DNA from: an uncultured Crocinitomix sp.
Lineage (GTDB): Bacteria; Bacteroidota; Bacteroidia; Flavobacteriales_D; Crocinitomicaceae
NCBI GenBank assembly: GCA_937136425.1
Contig: CAKZON010000014.1
Span: 1 to 64,000, forward strand
DNA: 64,000 nt
Direction of reading: 5' to 3'
Part shown: positions 48,322-58,406 of the stretch, piece after piece
How the letters are laid out: each line of letters begins with the position of its first letter
Numbering within the stretch: position 1 is the first letter of the stretch
Made by a program: the position numbers and the translations under genes
The notes under the pieces: model-generated
Database searches by the model: none
What the model was told of the DNA's origin: nothing
What the model saw: only the letters and a program-made list of their open reading frames with translations

Positions 48322-51300
48322 ATGTTCCCTAAATTTATTTTTTCACTTGTTGTCTTGTGCGTAGCATCAGCTGCTTTTTCGCAGCGTTCGTACAAGGAAT
48401 TAATGCAAGATAATTCAGTTAATTTTTATGATGTTTGCGAAGCTGCTGAGGCTTATTTTGCCACTATTGATATTGAAGCAAGAGGTTCCGGATGGAAACC
48501 ATATCAACGTTGGAAACACGAAAACGAATCTAAATACTATCCTAGTGGAGACCGGTCAAACGTGGATCCATTATTTGTAAGAAAAGCTTACGAACAATTT
48601 GTAGAAGATAATCCTCCAGTTTTGGACAAAGTTCTTTATGATGGAGGATGGGAAGAGGTTGGTCCTGCAAATATTGATAGTATTACGGGGCATTATTCTA
48701 CTGGGCTAGGTCGACTTGAAACGTTTTATGTAAACCCGGCAGATGCTGATCTAATGTATATTGGAACACGTAGTGGTGGATTTTGGAAATCAGCAGATGG
48801 AGGTGATACATGGACTGGTGGAACTACAGATTTTCTTTTTGCTAGTGGTGTTAATACTTTATCTGTTTCTCCAACCGACCCAGATGAAATTATAATCAAT
48901 GTTCGTAATTCTGGAAGTGGATATTCGCATGGTATTTATCGCTCAATTGACGGTGGTGATGCTTGGGCTGAAACTGATTTCAATCCAACAGAGCTTGGTT
49001 TAGGAGGATTGGGAAGTAATTTCCAAATTAATCGAATTGCTTATCATCCAGAGGTAACGGATTTGATTTTTGTTGGAACAAATTATGGTCTTTATCGATC
49101 TGATAATGATTTAGATACTTGGGTTTTAGAAACGGGAGGGAATATAACTGATATTGAATTTCATCCTGCAAATGATGACATAATTTATATTTATGACCGC
49201 AATAACCCGAATAGAAATAAAGTATTGCGTTCAACAGATGGTGGACTTAGTTTCACTGGTTCAGCAGAAATTGTTGGTAATTCAAATAATACAAGTGTTC
49301 AACTAGATGTGAGCCCAGAATGTGAAGACTGTATTTATTTTGCGTCAGGTAACGGTATTTGGAAATCATTTGATGCAGGTTTAACGTTTGAGTTTGCTAG
49401 TAATCCGGATAGTGGTAGTCAAGGTTTTGCTGTAAGTGATGAGGATACAACTAAAATTATTTATGGTTATGTAGATTGTTATACCTCTGATGATGGAGGG
49501 TATTCATTTGATCAAACAACATGGTGGAGTCTTGGAAGTGGATCGCATGGACCTGGAAGTTTCCAAGAAAGGCATGCTAATTCTGAACATTATATTCATG
49601 CTGATTTGAGAGAAGCCGAGTGCATTAATGGCGTTTTTTATGTAGCAACTGACGGTTATTTTGGTAAAAGTGAGGATAATGGATTGACATGGGAGCATCT
49701 TAACCATAGCATGTCCATTCGTGAGAACTATACGCTTGGTGCAAGTCAATCAAATCATTATCGAACAATTGTAGGTTCGCAGGATAATGGAACAAGTATT
49801 AAGCATAAAACAACTTGGCTTGAATATACTGGTGGTGATGGTATGGAAGGAATTATCCATCCTTTAAATTCTGATTGGATGATTAGCAGTTATCAATATG
49901 GTTCTAGAACAAAAACTTTTAATGGAGGGTTAACAAGGTCTGGAGCTTCTCCTCCGGGACATTCCTCTTATTGGGTTGCTCCAATGGCTTATGACCCTAA
50001 TGACCATTTGACAATTTACCATTTTGGTGAAAATGTACATAAAACAGAGAATTTTACGAGCAGCTGGGTTGTAACCGGATCTCCATCATTTGGCGGGCAA
50101 ATAAAAGAAGCCGCAATTGCTGAAAACAATACGGATATTATTATTGCATCACGTAATCAATATATTGAGCGATCAATGGATGGTGGTGTAACTTGGGTAA
50201 ATATTAAAGGGTCATTGCCTAATTATAGCATTACTGATATTGCTTTTGATCCTAAAGATGATAACACATTTATTGTAACATATAATCGTTATCAAAATGA
50301 CGGTTCAAAGGTTTATATTACACATGACATGGGGGCAACATGGACTAATATTACTGAAAACCTAAATGACATGCCTATCCGTGGTGCTGTGATCGATCAT
50401 TCAAATGAATCAAATATTTATTTAGCTGCTGAAATTGGTGTCTACGTTAAAACAATGGAAGCTACAGAGTGGGAATTGTACAATGATGATTTGCCGAATT
50501 GCATGATTAATGAATTGGAAGTTGTTAATGGTTCTAATACGTTGCGTGCAGCAAGTTGGGGAAGAGGTGTATGGGAATATACTTTACGAGATCGTAATGA
50601 TTATCCAGCAATTTTATTGACATCAATTACAGATCAACCTACGTTTGATCTTCCAAAAGAAGGGGTAGACCAATATGTGACATCTCAAATTCATTATGAT
50701 GGAGATGTTTCTGAAGCATTTGTAGAATGGTCGGTGGACGCTCCTACTTTTGAAAACACTATTGATATGGAAAATGTTTCTGATTCTACATGGGTTACCG
50801 AAACGGCAATTCCAGATTACCCTGTTGGAACAAAAATTTATTTTAAGGTTTTTGCAGTTGGTGAGGCAGATGATACAACAGAAACTTATAAGTTTATGTA
50901 CGAAGTTCGTCCGTTTGAATATTGTGATGGAATAGGGAGTCCTGGCACTGGAAGCGATTATATTGATTTTGTAGAATTAGAGGATATTAATAATCCGAGT
51001 GGGCAAGAATATTATGGCGACTTTACAGATCAAATAACAACACTTTATTTAGACTCTACTTATACCATTCAGGCTGATTTAAATTATGCGTTTGATCCAG
51101 ATATTGTAGGTGCTTGGATTGATTATAATTATAACGCCGAGTTTGAAGACGACGAATTTATTGAAATGTCAGCGTTTGACGATCTTCACCAAAGCTTTGG
51201 AACATTCACCGTTCCTGCGTATGCTTCACAGGTAGATACTGTTCGTATGAGGGTTCGAAATGTTTATGCTTCAGATCTAGATCCATGCGGAACGGTTGCT

Positions 51301-52263
51301 GGAGAAGTGGAGGACTATTCTATTGTATTCAGCTGTGCTAATAGCTTTGCAGAAATGGAAGCATCAAGCTGTGACGAATATATTTCACCAAGTGGATTAT
51401 ATACATGGGATGAAACGGGTGTTTATTTGGATACCATTGCGAATACAAATGGATGTGATTCTATCATTACAGTAAATTTATCAATTGAGTATACAACTGC
51501 TACAATCAGTCCAATAGCTTGCGAATCTTATACTTCACCAAGCGGAGATTATACATGGACTGAAACTGGCATATATACAGATGTATTAGTCAATGAAGCT
51601 GGTTGTGATTCAATCATAACGATTGAATTGACAATTGATTTGGAAACGGAAGCTGATTTTGCAATTACTGCATGCAATAGTTACGATTCTCCAAGTGGAT
51701 TATACACGTGGACAGAAACAGGCGTTTATTCGGATACATTAACTAACGAAGCAGGCTGTGATTCAGTGATGACTTTTGATTTGGTTATTAATACCGTAAA
51801 TATTGATGTAACAGTTGATGATTATGAGTTGACAGCAGATGAGGCAGGACTTACTTATCAGTGGTTAGATTGTAATGACGATTGGGCAGAAATAGATGGC
51901 GCAACGGATCAAATCTATGCTCCGCTTGAAAATGGAAGTTATGCAGTTGTGATTACGCAAGATGGTTGTACTGACACTTCTGACTGTTATGATATTGTTG
52001 CACTTGCAATCGGTTCTTTCGAGGCAAATGGCGTGCGAATATATCCAAATCCAAATAATGGTTCGTTTCGATTGGATTTAGGAGGTTTGAATGAGGCTAT
52101 TGAAGTTGAAATACATGATCCTGCTGGGCGCATTGTTTACAAAGCCGCACACGCTAATCAAGGATTAATAGATATTGAACTGCAAACTGCAACAGGCGTT
52201 TATTTTGTGACGTTAAGAAAAGAAAGTGGAGAACTACTTCGTGAAAAAGTAATTATTGAATGA
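48322..52263 (+). CDS. Giant secreted BNR-repeat protein with T9SS sorting domain (copy 1)
   Basis: 1313 aa from the ATG at 48322 (signal SAAFSQ). After the N-terminal part (RSYKELMQDNSVNFYDV) come BNR/Asp-box repeats of a sialidase- or Vps10-like propeller, about 90-760: SADGGDTWTGG, SIDGGDAWAET, STDGGLSFTG, SEDNGLTWEHL, SMDGGVTWVNI, THDMGATWTNI. A GEVED domain (about 900-1000, ending GEVEDYSIVF) is followed by three repeats of the form SYxSPSGxYTWTETG with GCDS (about 1005-1150), an Ig stalk (TYQWLDCNDD) and a T9SS tail (IYPNPNNGSF). It should be exported by T9SS and bind or cut a polymer; sialidase residues were not found, so catalysis is not claimed. A paralogue follows. Confidence 0.85.
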   Translation: MFPKFIFSLVVLCVASAAFSQRSYKELMQDNSVNFYDVCEAAEAYFATIDIEARGSGWKPYQRWKHENESKYYPSGDRSNVDPLFVRKAYEQFVEDNPPVLDKVLYDGGWEEVGPANIDSITGHYSTGLGRLETFYVNPADADLMYIGTRSGGFWKSADGGDTWTGGTTDFLFASGVNTLSVSPTDPDEIIINVRNSGSGYSHGIYRSIDGGDAWAETDFNPTELGLGGLGSNFQINRIAYHPEVTDLIFVGTNYGLYRSDNDLDTWVLETGGNITDIEFHPANDDIIYIYDRNNPNRNKVLRSTDGGLSFTGSAEIVGNSNNTSVQLDVSPECEDCIYFASGNGIWKSFDAGLTFEFASNPDSGSQGFAVSDEDTTKIIYGYVDCYTSDDGGYSFDQTTWWSLGSGSHGPGSFQERHANSEHYIHADLREAECINGVFYVATDGYFGKSEDNGLTWEHLNHSMSIRENYTLGASQSNHYRTIVGSQDNGTSIKHKTTWLEYTGGDGMEGIIHPLNSDWMISSYQYGSRTKTFNGGLTRSGASPPGHSSYWVAPMAYDPNDHLTIYHFGENVHKTENFTSSWVVTGSPSFGGQIKEAAIAENNTDIIIASRNQYIERSMDGGVTWVNIKGSLPNYSITDIAFDPKDDNTFIVTYNRYQNDGSKVYITHDMGATWTNITENLNDMPIRGAVIDHSNESNIYLAAEIGVYVKTMEATEWELYNDDLPNCMINELEVVNGSNTLRAASWGRGVWEYTLRDRNDYPAILLTSITDQPTFDLPKEGVDQYVTSQIHYDGDVSEAFVEWSVDAPTFENTIDMENVSDSTWVTETAIPDYPVGTKIYFKVFAVGEADDTTETYKFMYEVRPFEYCDGIGSPGTGSDYIDFVELEDINNPSGQEYYGDFTDQITTLYLDSTYTIQADLNYAFDPDIVGAWIDYNYNAEFEDDEFIEMSAFDDLHQSFGTFTVPAYASQVDTVRMRVRNVYASDLDPCGTVAGEVEDYSIVFSCANSFAEMEASSCDEYISPSGLYTWDETGVYLDTIANTNGCDSIITVNLSIEYTTATISPIACESYTSPSGDYTWTETGIYTDVLVNEAGCDSIITIELTIDLETEADFAITACNSYDSPSGLYTWTETGVYSDTLTNEAGCDSVMTFDLVINTVNIDVTVDDYELTADEAGLTYQWLDCNDDWAEIDGATDQIYAPLENGSYAVVITQDGCTDTSDCYDIVALAIGSFEANGVRIYPNPNNGSFRLDLGGLNEAIEVEIHDPAGRIVYKAAHANQGLIDIELQTATGVYFVTLRKESGELLREKVIIE

Positions 52264-52297
52264 GGTTGGCGCTTAAGAGGGTAACGTCTGGTTTTCT

Positions 52298-52327
52298 TTG
52301 AATCCACTAAATAAAATGGTAGCTTTG
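52298..52327 (+). promoter_or_regulatory. Promoter of the second giant BNR gene
   Basis: TTG (52298-52300), exactly 19 bases, TAGCTTTG (52320-52327). Full consensus. Transcript start is expected near 52331, about 20 bases before the ATG at 52352. The two giant genes can thus be controlled separately. Confidence 0.82.
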
Positions 52328-52351
52328 GGAAGCAATTAAACTACCTTATTC

Positions 52352-55300
52352 ATGAAAAACCAATATAGCTTCCTTATTTTAGTGTTTGCACTATTATGTA
52401 ACACTACCTACGGTCAACGATCGTATAAAGAATTGATGAAAGACAATACCGTCAATTTTTACGAAGTGTGCGAAGTGGCAGATGCCTATTTTGAAACAAT
52501 TGATAAACATGAGAAAGGCTCTGGGTGGATGGGCTATCAGCGTTGGAAAAACGCGAATGAATCAAAGTATTATCCTAGCGGAGATCGTTCAAATGAAGAT
52601 CCCTATTTTGTAAAAAATGCTTTTGAAAAATTTATAGAAGAAAATCCTTCTTCAACCGAAAAATATTTGTTTGATGGCGGATGGGAAGAGGTTGGCCCTG
52701 GATCTATTGACAGTATTACCGGGCATTATTCAGCTGGATTAGGTCGTGTAGAAACGTTTTATGTGAATCCTGAAGATGCCGATCGTGTATATTTCGGATC
52801 GAGAAGTGGAGGTTTTTGGGCGTCAACAGATGGCGGAGCTACTTGGAATGGAGGTTCTACCGATTTTCTTTTTGCATCTGGTGTAAATACTTTAACAGTT
52901 TCTCCAACTAATCCTGATTCTGTATTGATTAACTTACGTAACTCTGGAAATGGAGTAACACATGGTATTTATAGATCAACCAACGGAGGAGATACTTGGA
53001 CAGAGACAAATTATAATCCTGATATATTAGGCAAAGGTGGTTTAGGAAGTAATTTTGCTGTAAATGAAATAGCGTATCATCCACGTGTTCCAAATCTTAT
53101 TTTCATTGCTGCTAATGATGGTTTGTATCGATCAGATGATAATCTTGAAACTTGGCTAAAAGTAACCAACGGAAGTATTTCTGAAATTGAATTCCACCCA
53201 ACAGATGATGACATTATTTATATCTATGATTATTACTATTGGGGGCCAAATAAAAATAAAGTATTACGTTCTACTGATGGAGGATTGTCTTTTTCAGGAT
53301 CTGTTGAGATTGTAGATAATGCAAATAATACAAATGTTCATTTAGATGTGAGTCCTTTGTGTGATGACTGTGTTTATTTTGCATCAAGCAATGGTATTTG
53401 GATTTCTTTTGATAGTGGAGTGAATTTTGAGTTCAGAGGAAATCCAGGAATGAGCAGTGAAGGATTTGCAGTAAGTGATGTGGATACAACAAAAATGACT
53501 TATGGCGGAATTGATGCATATGCATCAGAAGATGGTGGAATTTCTTTTGACCAAGTTACTTGGTGGGGACTTTGGGCTGCACCTTTTGATGGAGACCAAT
53601 ATGTGCATGCAGACATGCGAGATGCAGAGTGTATTGAGGGTGTTTTTTATATGGCGACTGACGGTTTTCTGTGCAAAAGTGAGGATAACGGAACAACTTG
53701 GTTAAAACTCAACCATGAAACAGGCATTCGTGAAAACTATACCTTAGGTGTTAGCCAGTCTAATCATTATCGAACAATTGTTGGTTCCCAAGATAATGGA
53801 ACAAGTATTAAGTTACAGTCAGGTTGGATTGAGTATGCAGGAGCAGATGGAATGGAAGGTATTGTTCATCCTTTAAATGATGATTGGATGATTGGAAGTT
53901 ATCAAAACGGAACGCGTAGGCGTACGTTTGATGGAGGTCAAACACAAGGTGGGGCTTCACCTCCTGGTCACTCATCTTCATGGGTTGCACCAATGGCTTA
54001 TGATCCTAATGATCATATGACTGTATATCATTTTGGAGAAGATGTGCATAGAAGTTTAGATTTTGGATCTACTTGGGAAGTAATGGGAACACCTAGTTTT
54101 ACAGGAACGATTAGCGAAGCGGCAATTGCAGAAAATAATTCAAACATTTTAGTAGTTTCTAGAGGGCAATACCTCTTCCGCTCAATTAATGCAGGAGTAT
54201 CATGGACAAATATTCAAGGTACACTTCCATCATATAGTATTACTGACATTGCTTTTGATCCTAGAGATGATAATACCATTGTGGTAACTTATAATCGTTA
54301 TCAGGATGATGGTTCAAAAGTTTACATTACGCATGATAGCGGCGTAACTTGGACCAATATTACTTCTAATTTAAATGATATGCCAATTAGAGGAGCGGTG
54401 ATTGATCATTCAGCAGAATCTCATATTTATTTAGCAGCAGAAATTGGTGTGTATGTTAAGGAAATGGAAGAGACGGAGTGGGAATTGTATAATGATGATT
54501 TACCTAATTGCATGGTACATGAATTGGAGGTTGTAAATGGTTCTAATACTGTTCGTGCAGCAACTTGGGGCAGAGGAGTTTGGGAATATACTTTAAAGGG
54601 CCGTGCTCCTTATCCAGCAATTGTTAAAACATGGATAACTGATCCTCCAACTTTTACAACTCCAGCAGAAGAATCTCCGCAGTATGTAACTTCTCAAATT
54701 TCTTACGACTATGAAATTGAAACGGCAGATGTGCGTTGGTCAATAGATGAACCTACCTTTGAGAATACAATTCCTATGGAAAATGTAGCGGACAGTACTT
54801 GGGTTTCTGTAGATCCTTTGCCTGACTTTCCTGCTGGAACAAAGGTTTACTTTAAAGTTCGTGTAAATGGTGCGTTTAGTGATGTTTCTGAAACGTATAA
54901 ATTCATGTATACTGTTCGTCCTTTCGAATATTGTGAATCTTACGGAAACATGAGCTGGGAAACGAGTGTAACTTTGGTTGATTTTAACGATTTATATAAT
55001 CCTTCTGGTAAACCTTCACCTTATACAAGTTATATAGATTTGGATACCGCTAATTTATACACAGGATTATCTTATGATTTAGGAATGAACTTAAATACAG
55101 ATGGTGCTTATACGATTCATGGAAATGCATGGATTGATTGGAATAGAGATGGAGATTTCACAGATCCAGGAGAGGATTATGATTTAGGAACTGCGAATGA
55201 TACGGAGGATGGGCCAACTGATTTATCTCCTTTATCTATAACTGTTCCTGCAGATGCGCATTTAGGAAAAACAACTATGCGTGTAAGTGCAAAGTATAAT

Positions 55301-56242
55301 TCAGATGCTGACCCTTGTGAAACAGGGTATGATGGAGAAGTGGAGGATTATACACTATTTATTAAACCTTATATTGATCTTGATTACGAAGTTGTTGAAT
55401 CTGAAATTTGTGTTGGTGATAAAATTCACTTTAATTATACAGGAACCTATTTGGATGCCATTTCGTGGTCCTTTACAAACGGAATTGAAACCTATACATC
55501 AACTGAAATGAATGATTCATTGATTTTAGAATCTCCGGGAGAATATTCACTTACAATGACAGGTGACGAAGGTGAATTATCCAGTACAGCAACTTGGCCT
55601 GGTGTAGTAACTGTGCATCCAGTTTATCATGATTCTTTAGAAATGGCTATTTGTAATGGCGAAGAATATGTGTTAGGAACACAAATTATTACAGAAGCTG
55701 GAGAATATACAGAACCGTTTTCAACCATTTATGGCTGTGATTCAATAGTGACATTAACCATGGATGTAATGGACGTTAATGTTGCTGTCACGGCATATGA
55801 TTATGAGTTGACTGCAGATGAAATTGGGGTTGATTATCAGTGGTTAGATTGTAATGACGGATGGGCGGAGATAGATGCAGCAATAGAACAGACATATATT
55901 CCAACAGAAAATGGAAGTTATGCTGTTGTCATTGATGATGGAGATTGTGTTGATACATCTGATTGTTATGATATTGTTGCATTGAGCTTGACAGAATATA
56001 ATCCATCAAACATTAAGGTATATCCAAACCCAACTAGCGGTAGCTTTACAATTGATTGGCAATCAATTGTTGAAGAAGTTCAGTTGGCAGTTTATGACGT
56101 TTCTGGTAGAGTAGTGTACAATGAAATGTACTATAATGTGAATGAAATAGGAATTAATCTAGCTGTTGCAAAAGGTGTGTATTACATTACACTGAATGGA
56201 TTGAGTGAAGAACAAACGGTAATCAAGTTATTGATAGATTAA
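52352..56242 (+). CDS. Giant secreted BNR-repeat protein with T9SS sorting domain (copy 2)
   Basis: 1296 aa. It is a paralogue of the protein at 48322 over signal, N-terminal part and propeller: RSYKELMKDNTVNFYEV, STDGGATWNGG, STNGGDTWTET, SEDNGTTWLKL, SINAGVSWTNI, THDSGVTWTNI. The end differs: the GEVED domain (ENGxAWIDWNRDGDFTDPGED to GEVEDYTLF) is followed by a PKD-like domain (ISWSFTNGIE), one degenerate GCDS repeat, the same Ig stalk (DYQWLDCNDG) and a T9SS tail (VYPNPTSGSF). The tandem copy shares its domain order but not its adhesive repeats, so the pair may bind different surfaces. Its own promoter and terminator frame it. Confidence 0.86.
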   Translation: MKNQYSFLILVFALLCNTTYGQRSYKELMKDNTVNFYEVCEVADAYFETIDKHEKGSGWMGYQRWKNANESKYYPSGDRSNEDPYFVKNAFEKFIEENPSSTEKYLFDGGWEEVGPGSIDSITGHYSAGLGRVETFYVNPEDADRVYFGSRSGGFWASTDGGATWNGGSTDFLFASGVNTLTVSPTNPDSVLINLRNSGNGVTHGIYRSTNGGDTWTETNYNPDILGKGGLGSNFAVNEIAYHPRVPNLIFIAANDGLYRSDDNLETWLKVTNGSISEIEFHPTDDDIIYIYDYYYWGPNKNKVLRSTDGGLSFSGSVEIVDNANNTNVHLDVSPLCDDCVYFASSNGIWISFDSGVNFEFRGNPGMSSEGFAVSDVDTTKMTYGGIDAYASEDGGISFDQVTWWGLWAAPFDGDQYVHADMRDAECIEGVFYMATDGFLCKSEDNGTTWLKLNHETGIRENYTLGVSQSNHYRTIVGSQDNGTSIKLQSGWIEYAGADGMEGIVHPLNDDWMIGSYQNGTRRRTFDGGQTQGGASPPGHSSSWVAPMAYDPNDHMTVYHFGEDVHRSLDFGSTWEVMGTPSFTGTISEAAIAENNSNILVVSRGQYLFRSINAGVSWTNIQGTLPSYSITDIAFDPRDDNTIVVTYNRYQDDGSKVYITHDSGVTWTNITSNLNDMPIRGAVIDHSAESHIYLAAEIGVYVKEMEETEWELYNDDLPNCMVHELEVVNGSNTVRAATWGRGVWEYTLKGRAPYPAIVKTWITDPPTFTTPAEESPQYVTSQISYDYEIETADVRWSIDEPTFENTIPMENVADSTWVSVDPLPDFPAGTKVYFKVRVNGAFSDVSETYKFMYTVRPFEYCESYGNMSWETSVTLVDFNDLYNPSGKPSPYTSYIDLDTANLYTGLSYDLGMNLNTDGAYTIHGNAWIDWNRDGDFTDPGEDYDLGTANDTEDGPTDLSPLSITVPADAHLGKTTMRVSAKYNSDADPCETGYDGEVEDYTLFIKPYIDLDYEVVESEICVGDKIHFNYTGTYLDAISWSFTNGIETYTSTEMNDSLILESPGEYSLTMTGDEGELSSTATWPGVVTVHPVYHDSLEMAICNGEEYVLGTQIITEAGEYTEPFSTIYGCDSIVTLTMDVMDVNVAVTAYDYELTADEIGVDYQWLDCNDGWAEIDAAIEQTYIPTENGSYAVVIDDGDCVDTSDCYDIVALSLTEYNPSNIKVYPNPTSGSFTIDWQSIVEEVQLAVYDVSGRVVYNEMYYNVNEIGINLAVAKGVYYITLNGLSEEQTVIKLLID

Positions 56243-56258
56243 CTATTTTAAAATATTA

Positions 56259-56299
56259 AAAAGGGGATAAAGCAAAAGCGTTATCCCCTTTTGTTTTTT
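56259..56299. terminator. Two-way terminator between giant gene 2 and the esterase gene
   Basis: Perfect 12-bp arms AAAAGGGGATAA (56259-56270) and TTATCCCCTTTT (56281-56292), loop of 10, T runs on both strands. It serves both convergent genes. Confidence 0.92.
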
Positions 56300-57162
56300 T
56301 ATAAATTCATTACATCCGTAAAAAATCGGAGCATTTGTGTAGCTCCGCTGGTGGGCCAAACATGTGTTACGGAGGGATCGCCGTTTACAACTGTTTTCAT
56401 TAATCGATCACTTGAAGCCCAATCATTAATTGTATAAGTGTCAATTGTGCTCGCTGTTCCAGCATTTTGAGCAAACCCATTATGCGTTAACCAAGCACCA
56501 ACAGAAGGCCAAAAACCAATTTCACGTCTTCCTGTTAAATACCAATCATAATCTTCCGGAGAAGAAAATATTGCAGGGTAATCTCTAAACAAAGTAGGTA
56601 AGTAGTGTACGTTATCATCAAATTCGTTGTGATATGCAAATACGCTCATTCTTCTTGTTTCTCTATTTGGTAAATTAAAATGTGGGGCTAGTTCAAGTCC
56701 TCTTTGACCACCAGCAGTGGCTTGTGCTACGGCAATTCCTTTAAACCATTCACTCAGTTCCTTAGCCATTCTATAGGTGAACATTCCACCGTTGGAATTA
56801 CCACAAGCAAAAATGTTATCTCGTTGAATGGAATAGGCTGCACAAACTTCTGATAAAACATTATTGATGTATGATATGTCATCTGCATCTGAAATTCCTT
56901 TGGCAGAAAAACCTGCATTCCATGTATGACTGCCAGGAGAGTTTGGTAATTCCGTTGCTTGTGTAAAAACAAGAATAAATTCATCTGTGCTTCCTGCGCC
57001 ATTTATATCCCATTTTCCAGGGCGTTCAGCAAAAAACTCGGCTCTAGTTCCACCACCATGTTGAACTAATACGAGAGGGTAGGATTGAGTTCCCATATTA
57101 TCAGGTAAATAAACAATGTACGGTCGGTTGTTTTGTTGCGTGTTACGATCTATTCGTTGCAT
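56299..57162 (-). CDS. Alpha/beta-hydrolase of the PHB-depolymerase/feruloyl-esterase (LpqC) type
   Basis: 287 aa. The nucleophile elbow is ACGNSNGGM with Ser123; the oxyanion region is LVQHGGGTRAEFF; the Asp and His are in EFDDNVHY and VTHVWP. PYIVYLPDNM at the start and HTWNAGFSAKG in the middle match the LpqC/COG3509 group. Such enzymes split ester bonds in short polyesters or plant-type phenolic esters. Most relatives are secreted, but this one has no signal peptide from the ATG at 57162, so it may be cytoplasmic or the start may lie elsewhere. Convergent with giant gene 2. Confidence 0.8.
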   Translation of the reverse strand: MQRIDRNTQQNNRPYIVYLPDNMGTQSYPLVLVQHGGGTRAEFFAERPGKWDINGAGSTDEFILVFTQATELPNSPGSHTWNAGFSAKGISDADDISYINNVLSEVCAAYSIQRDNIFACGNSNGGMFTYRMAKELSEWFKGIAVAQATAGGQRGLELAPHFNLPNRETRRMSVFAYHNEFDDNVHYLPTLFRDYPAIFSSPEDYDWYLTGRREIGFWPSVGAWLTHNGFAQNAGTASTIDTYTINDWASSDRLMKTVVNGDPSVTHVWPTSGATQMLRFFTDVMNL

Positions 57163-57397
57163 ATATTTAGATTAAAAGTTACAGTTTTGGGCAGATAAGG
57201 ATTTTCTTAATCTAAGAAGAGTGGGGCTAGAAAATCGTATGATCTGGGTTAATCGAGTTCAAATTGCTCAATTATTTTGACAAATAAAACAGTATTTCTA
57301 CCTTAAACAGGTTGAATTAATAATAGGCCGGCTCAAAAGGCAAATTAAGCTTTGGCTATATTATTGCAATTACAATAAATAATGATTAGAATTGTGT

Positions 57398-57841
57398 ATG
57401 AAGAATTTCGTAAAATTAGTATTTCTGTTTTCGCTATTATTAGTGCTTGTTCAAAGTTGTACGGGTAGTAAAGAAGTATTGCTTAATGAAACGCCAGAAG
57501 TTAGTGTTGTAACCCCATCTTGGCAAGAAATTGTGCCTGGACAAGAAGATGGAAAAAGGATGATGGTAGTTTTTTTACCCGTTGCAAATGAGTTAGAAAA
57601 TTATGCTGTTGACAGTATTTATTTTAAAGGATATCATCAAAACTTGACATATAAATCGAAATCTTCTTCAGGTGCAGGATACCAGGCGGTAATTACGCTA
57701 GAGTCAGATAAAGAGGCAATTGAACCTCCTTATGAGATTTTAGAAGATCAAGCATTAGTTTCGTATTTTGATGAAAATAAAACTCGCCGTTATTTTAAAG
57801 TAAGTGACATTAAACAGGCCGAGTCTATCTATATGCCTTAA
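57398..57841 (+). CDS. Small lipoprotein of unknown function
   Basis: 147 aa from the ATG at 57398 (the TTG at 57392 is less likely). Signal peptide with lipobox VLVQSCTGS. The mature part reads WQEIVPGQEDGKRMMVVFLPVANELENYAVDSIYFKG, AVITLESDKEAIEPP and ALVSYFDENKTRRYFKVSDIKQ. It looks like an Ig-like sandwich, and similar uncharacterised lipoproteins occur in Flavobacteria. The gene stands alone, with 235 bases before it that hold no exact promoter and no other gene. Confidence 0.7.
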   Translation: MKNFVKLVFLFSLLLVLVQSCTGSKEVLLNETPEVSVVTPSWQEIVPGQEDGKRMMVVFLPVANELENYAVDSIYFKGYHQNLTYKSKSSSGAGYQAVITLESDKEAIEPPYEILEDQALVSYFDENKTRRYFKVSDIKQAESIYMP

Positions 57842-57842
57842 T

Positions 57843-57877
57843 AAAAAACGATCGACAAAATTTCTATTCGCCGATCG
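57843..57877 (-). terminator. Terminator of the VOC gene
   Basis: CGATCG (57849-57854) pairs with CGATCG (57872-57877); on minus the stem is followed by six T. Its other face lies just behind the lipoprotein stop at 57841, so it may also stop that gene. Confidence 0.6.
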
Positions 57878-57913
57878 CCTTTATTTTAATTTTAGTGTTT
57901 GTTCAGCTTATTA

Positions 57914-58285
57914 CTAAGCGTTTGAATGAAGTCCAATTCTATTCCCTTCAGTATCGATTAATTGAGAAATAAATCCGAATTCACCAATTGAGGTTTTAGG
58001 AAAAAGTAATTTTCCCCCTGCAGCTTCAACTTTACTTGCCTCAACAGCAACATCTTCACATTGAAAATAGATAATTGTTCCCTCACTGTTTGGAATGTTT
58101 TCTTTTCCATGAATCAACGCACCCATTGCTCCTGGGGCTTCAGGTCCGCCTGCAAACATATACATTTTAGTGTCATCAGGCATTTCAATATATTCAAAGT
58201 TACTATTGAAAACTGCGGTGTAAAAAGCTTTTGCTCTTTCAAGATCTGTTGTGGCGATCTCAAACCAAGTTACTGGATTATTCAT
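57914..58285 (-). CDS. VOC-family (glyoxalase/bleomycin-resistance fold) protein
   Basis: 123 aa, cytoplasmic. Two beta-alpha-beta-beta-beta modules: VTWFEIATTDLERAKAFYTAVFNSNFEYIEM and TIIYFQCEDVAVEASKVEAAGGKLLFPKTSI, closing FISQLIDTEGNRIGLHS. The His and Glu typical of metal binding are only partly present; the usual first-strand His is replaced by a Glu in WFEIA, and the final NRIGLHS lacks the usual Glu. The activity may be a lyase, isomerase or a binding function only. Single gene, convergent with the lipoprotein gene. Confidence 0.83.
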   Translation of the reverse strand: MNNPVTWFEIATTDLERAKAFYTAVFNSNFEYIEMPDDTKMYMFAGGPEAPGAMGALIHGKENIPNSEGTIIYFQCEDVAVEASKVEAAGGKLLFPKTSIGEFGFISQLIDTEGNRIGLHSNA

Positions 58286-58406
58286 ATGAATTGTTTTAAT
58301 GTCTCAACTAAATTTAAAAATAATTTTTAGTTTAGATTTGAGTTACAGAGGTTACTTTTCTCATAGTATAGACATATATCTCTGAAAACCAAATTGAATC
58401 ATTATT

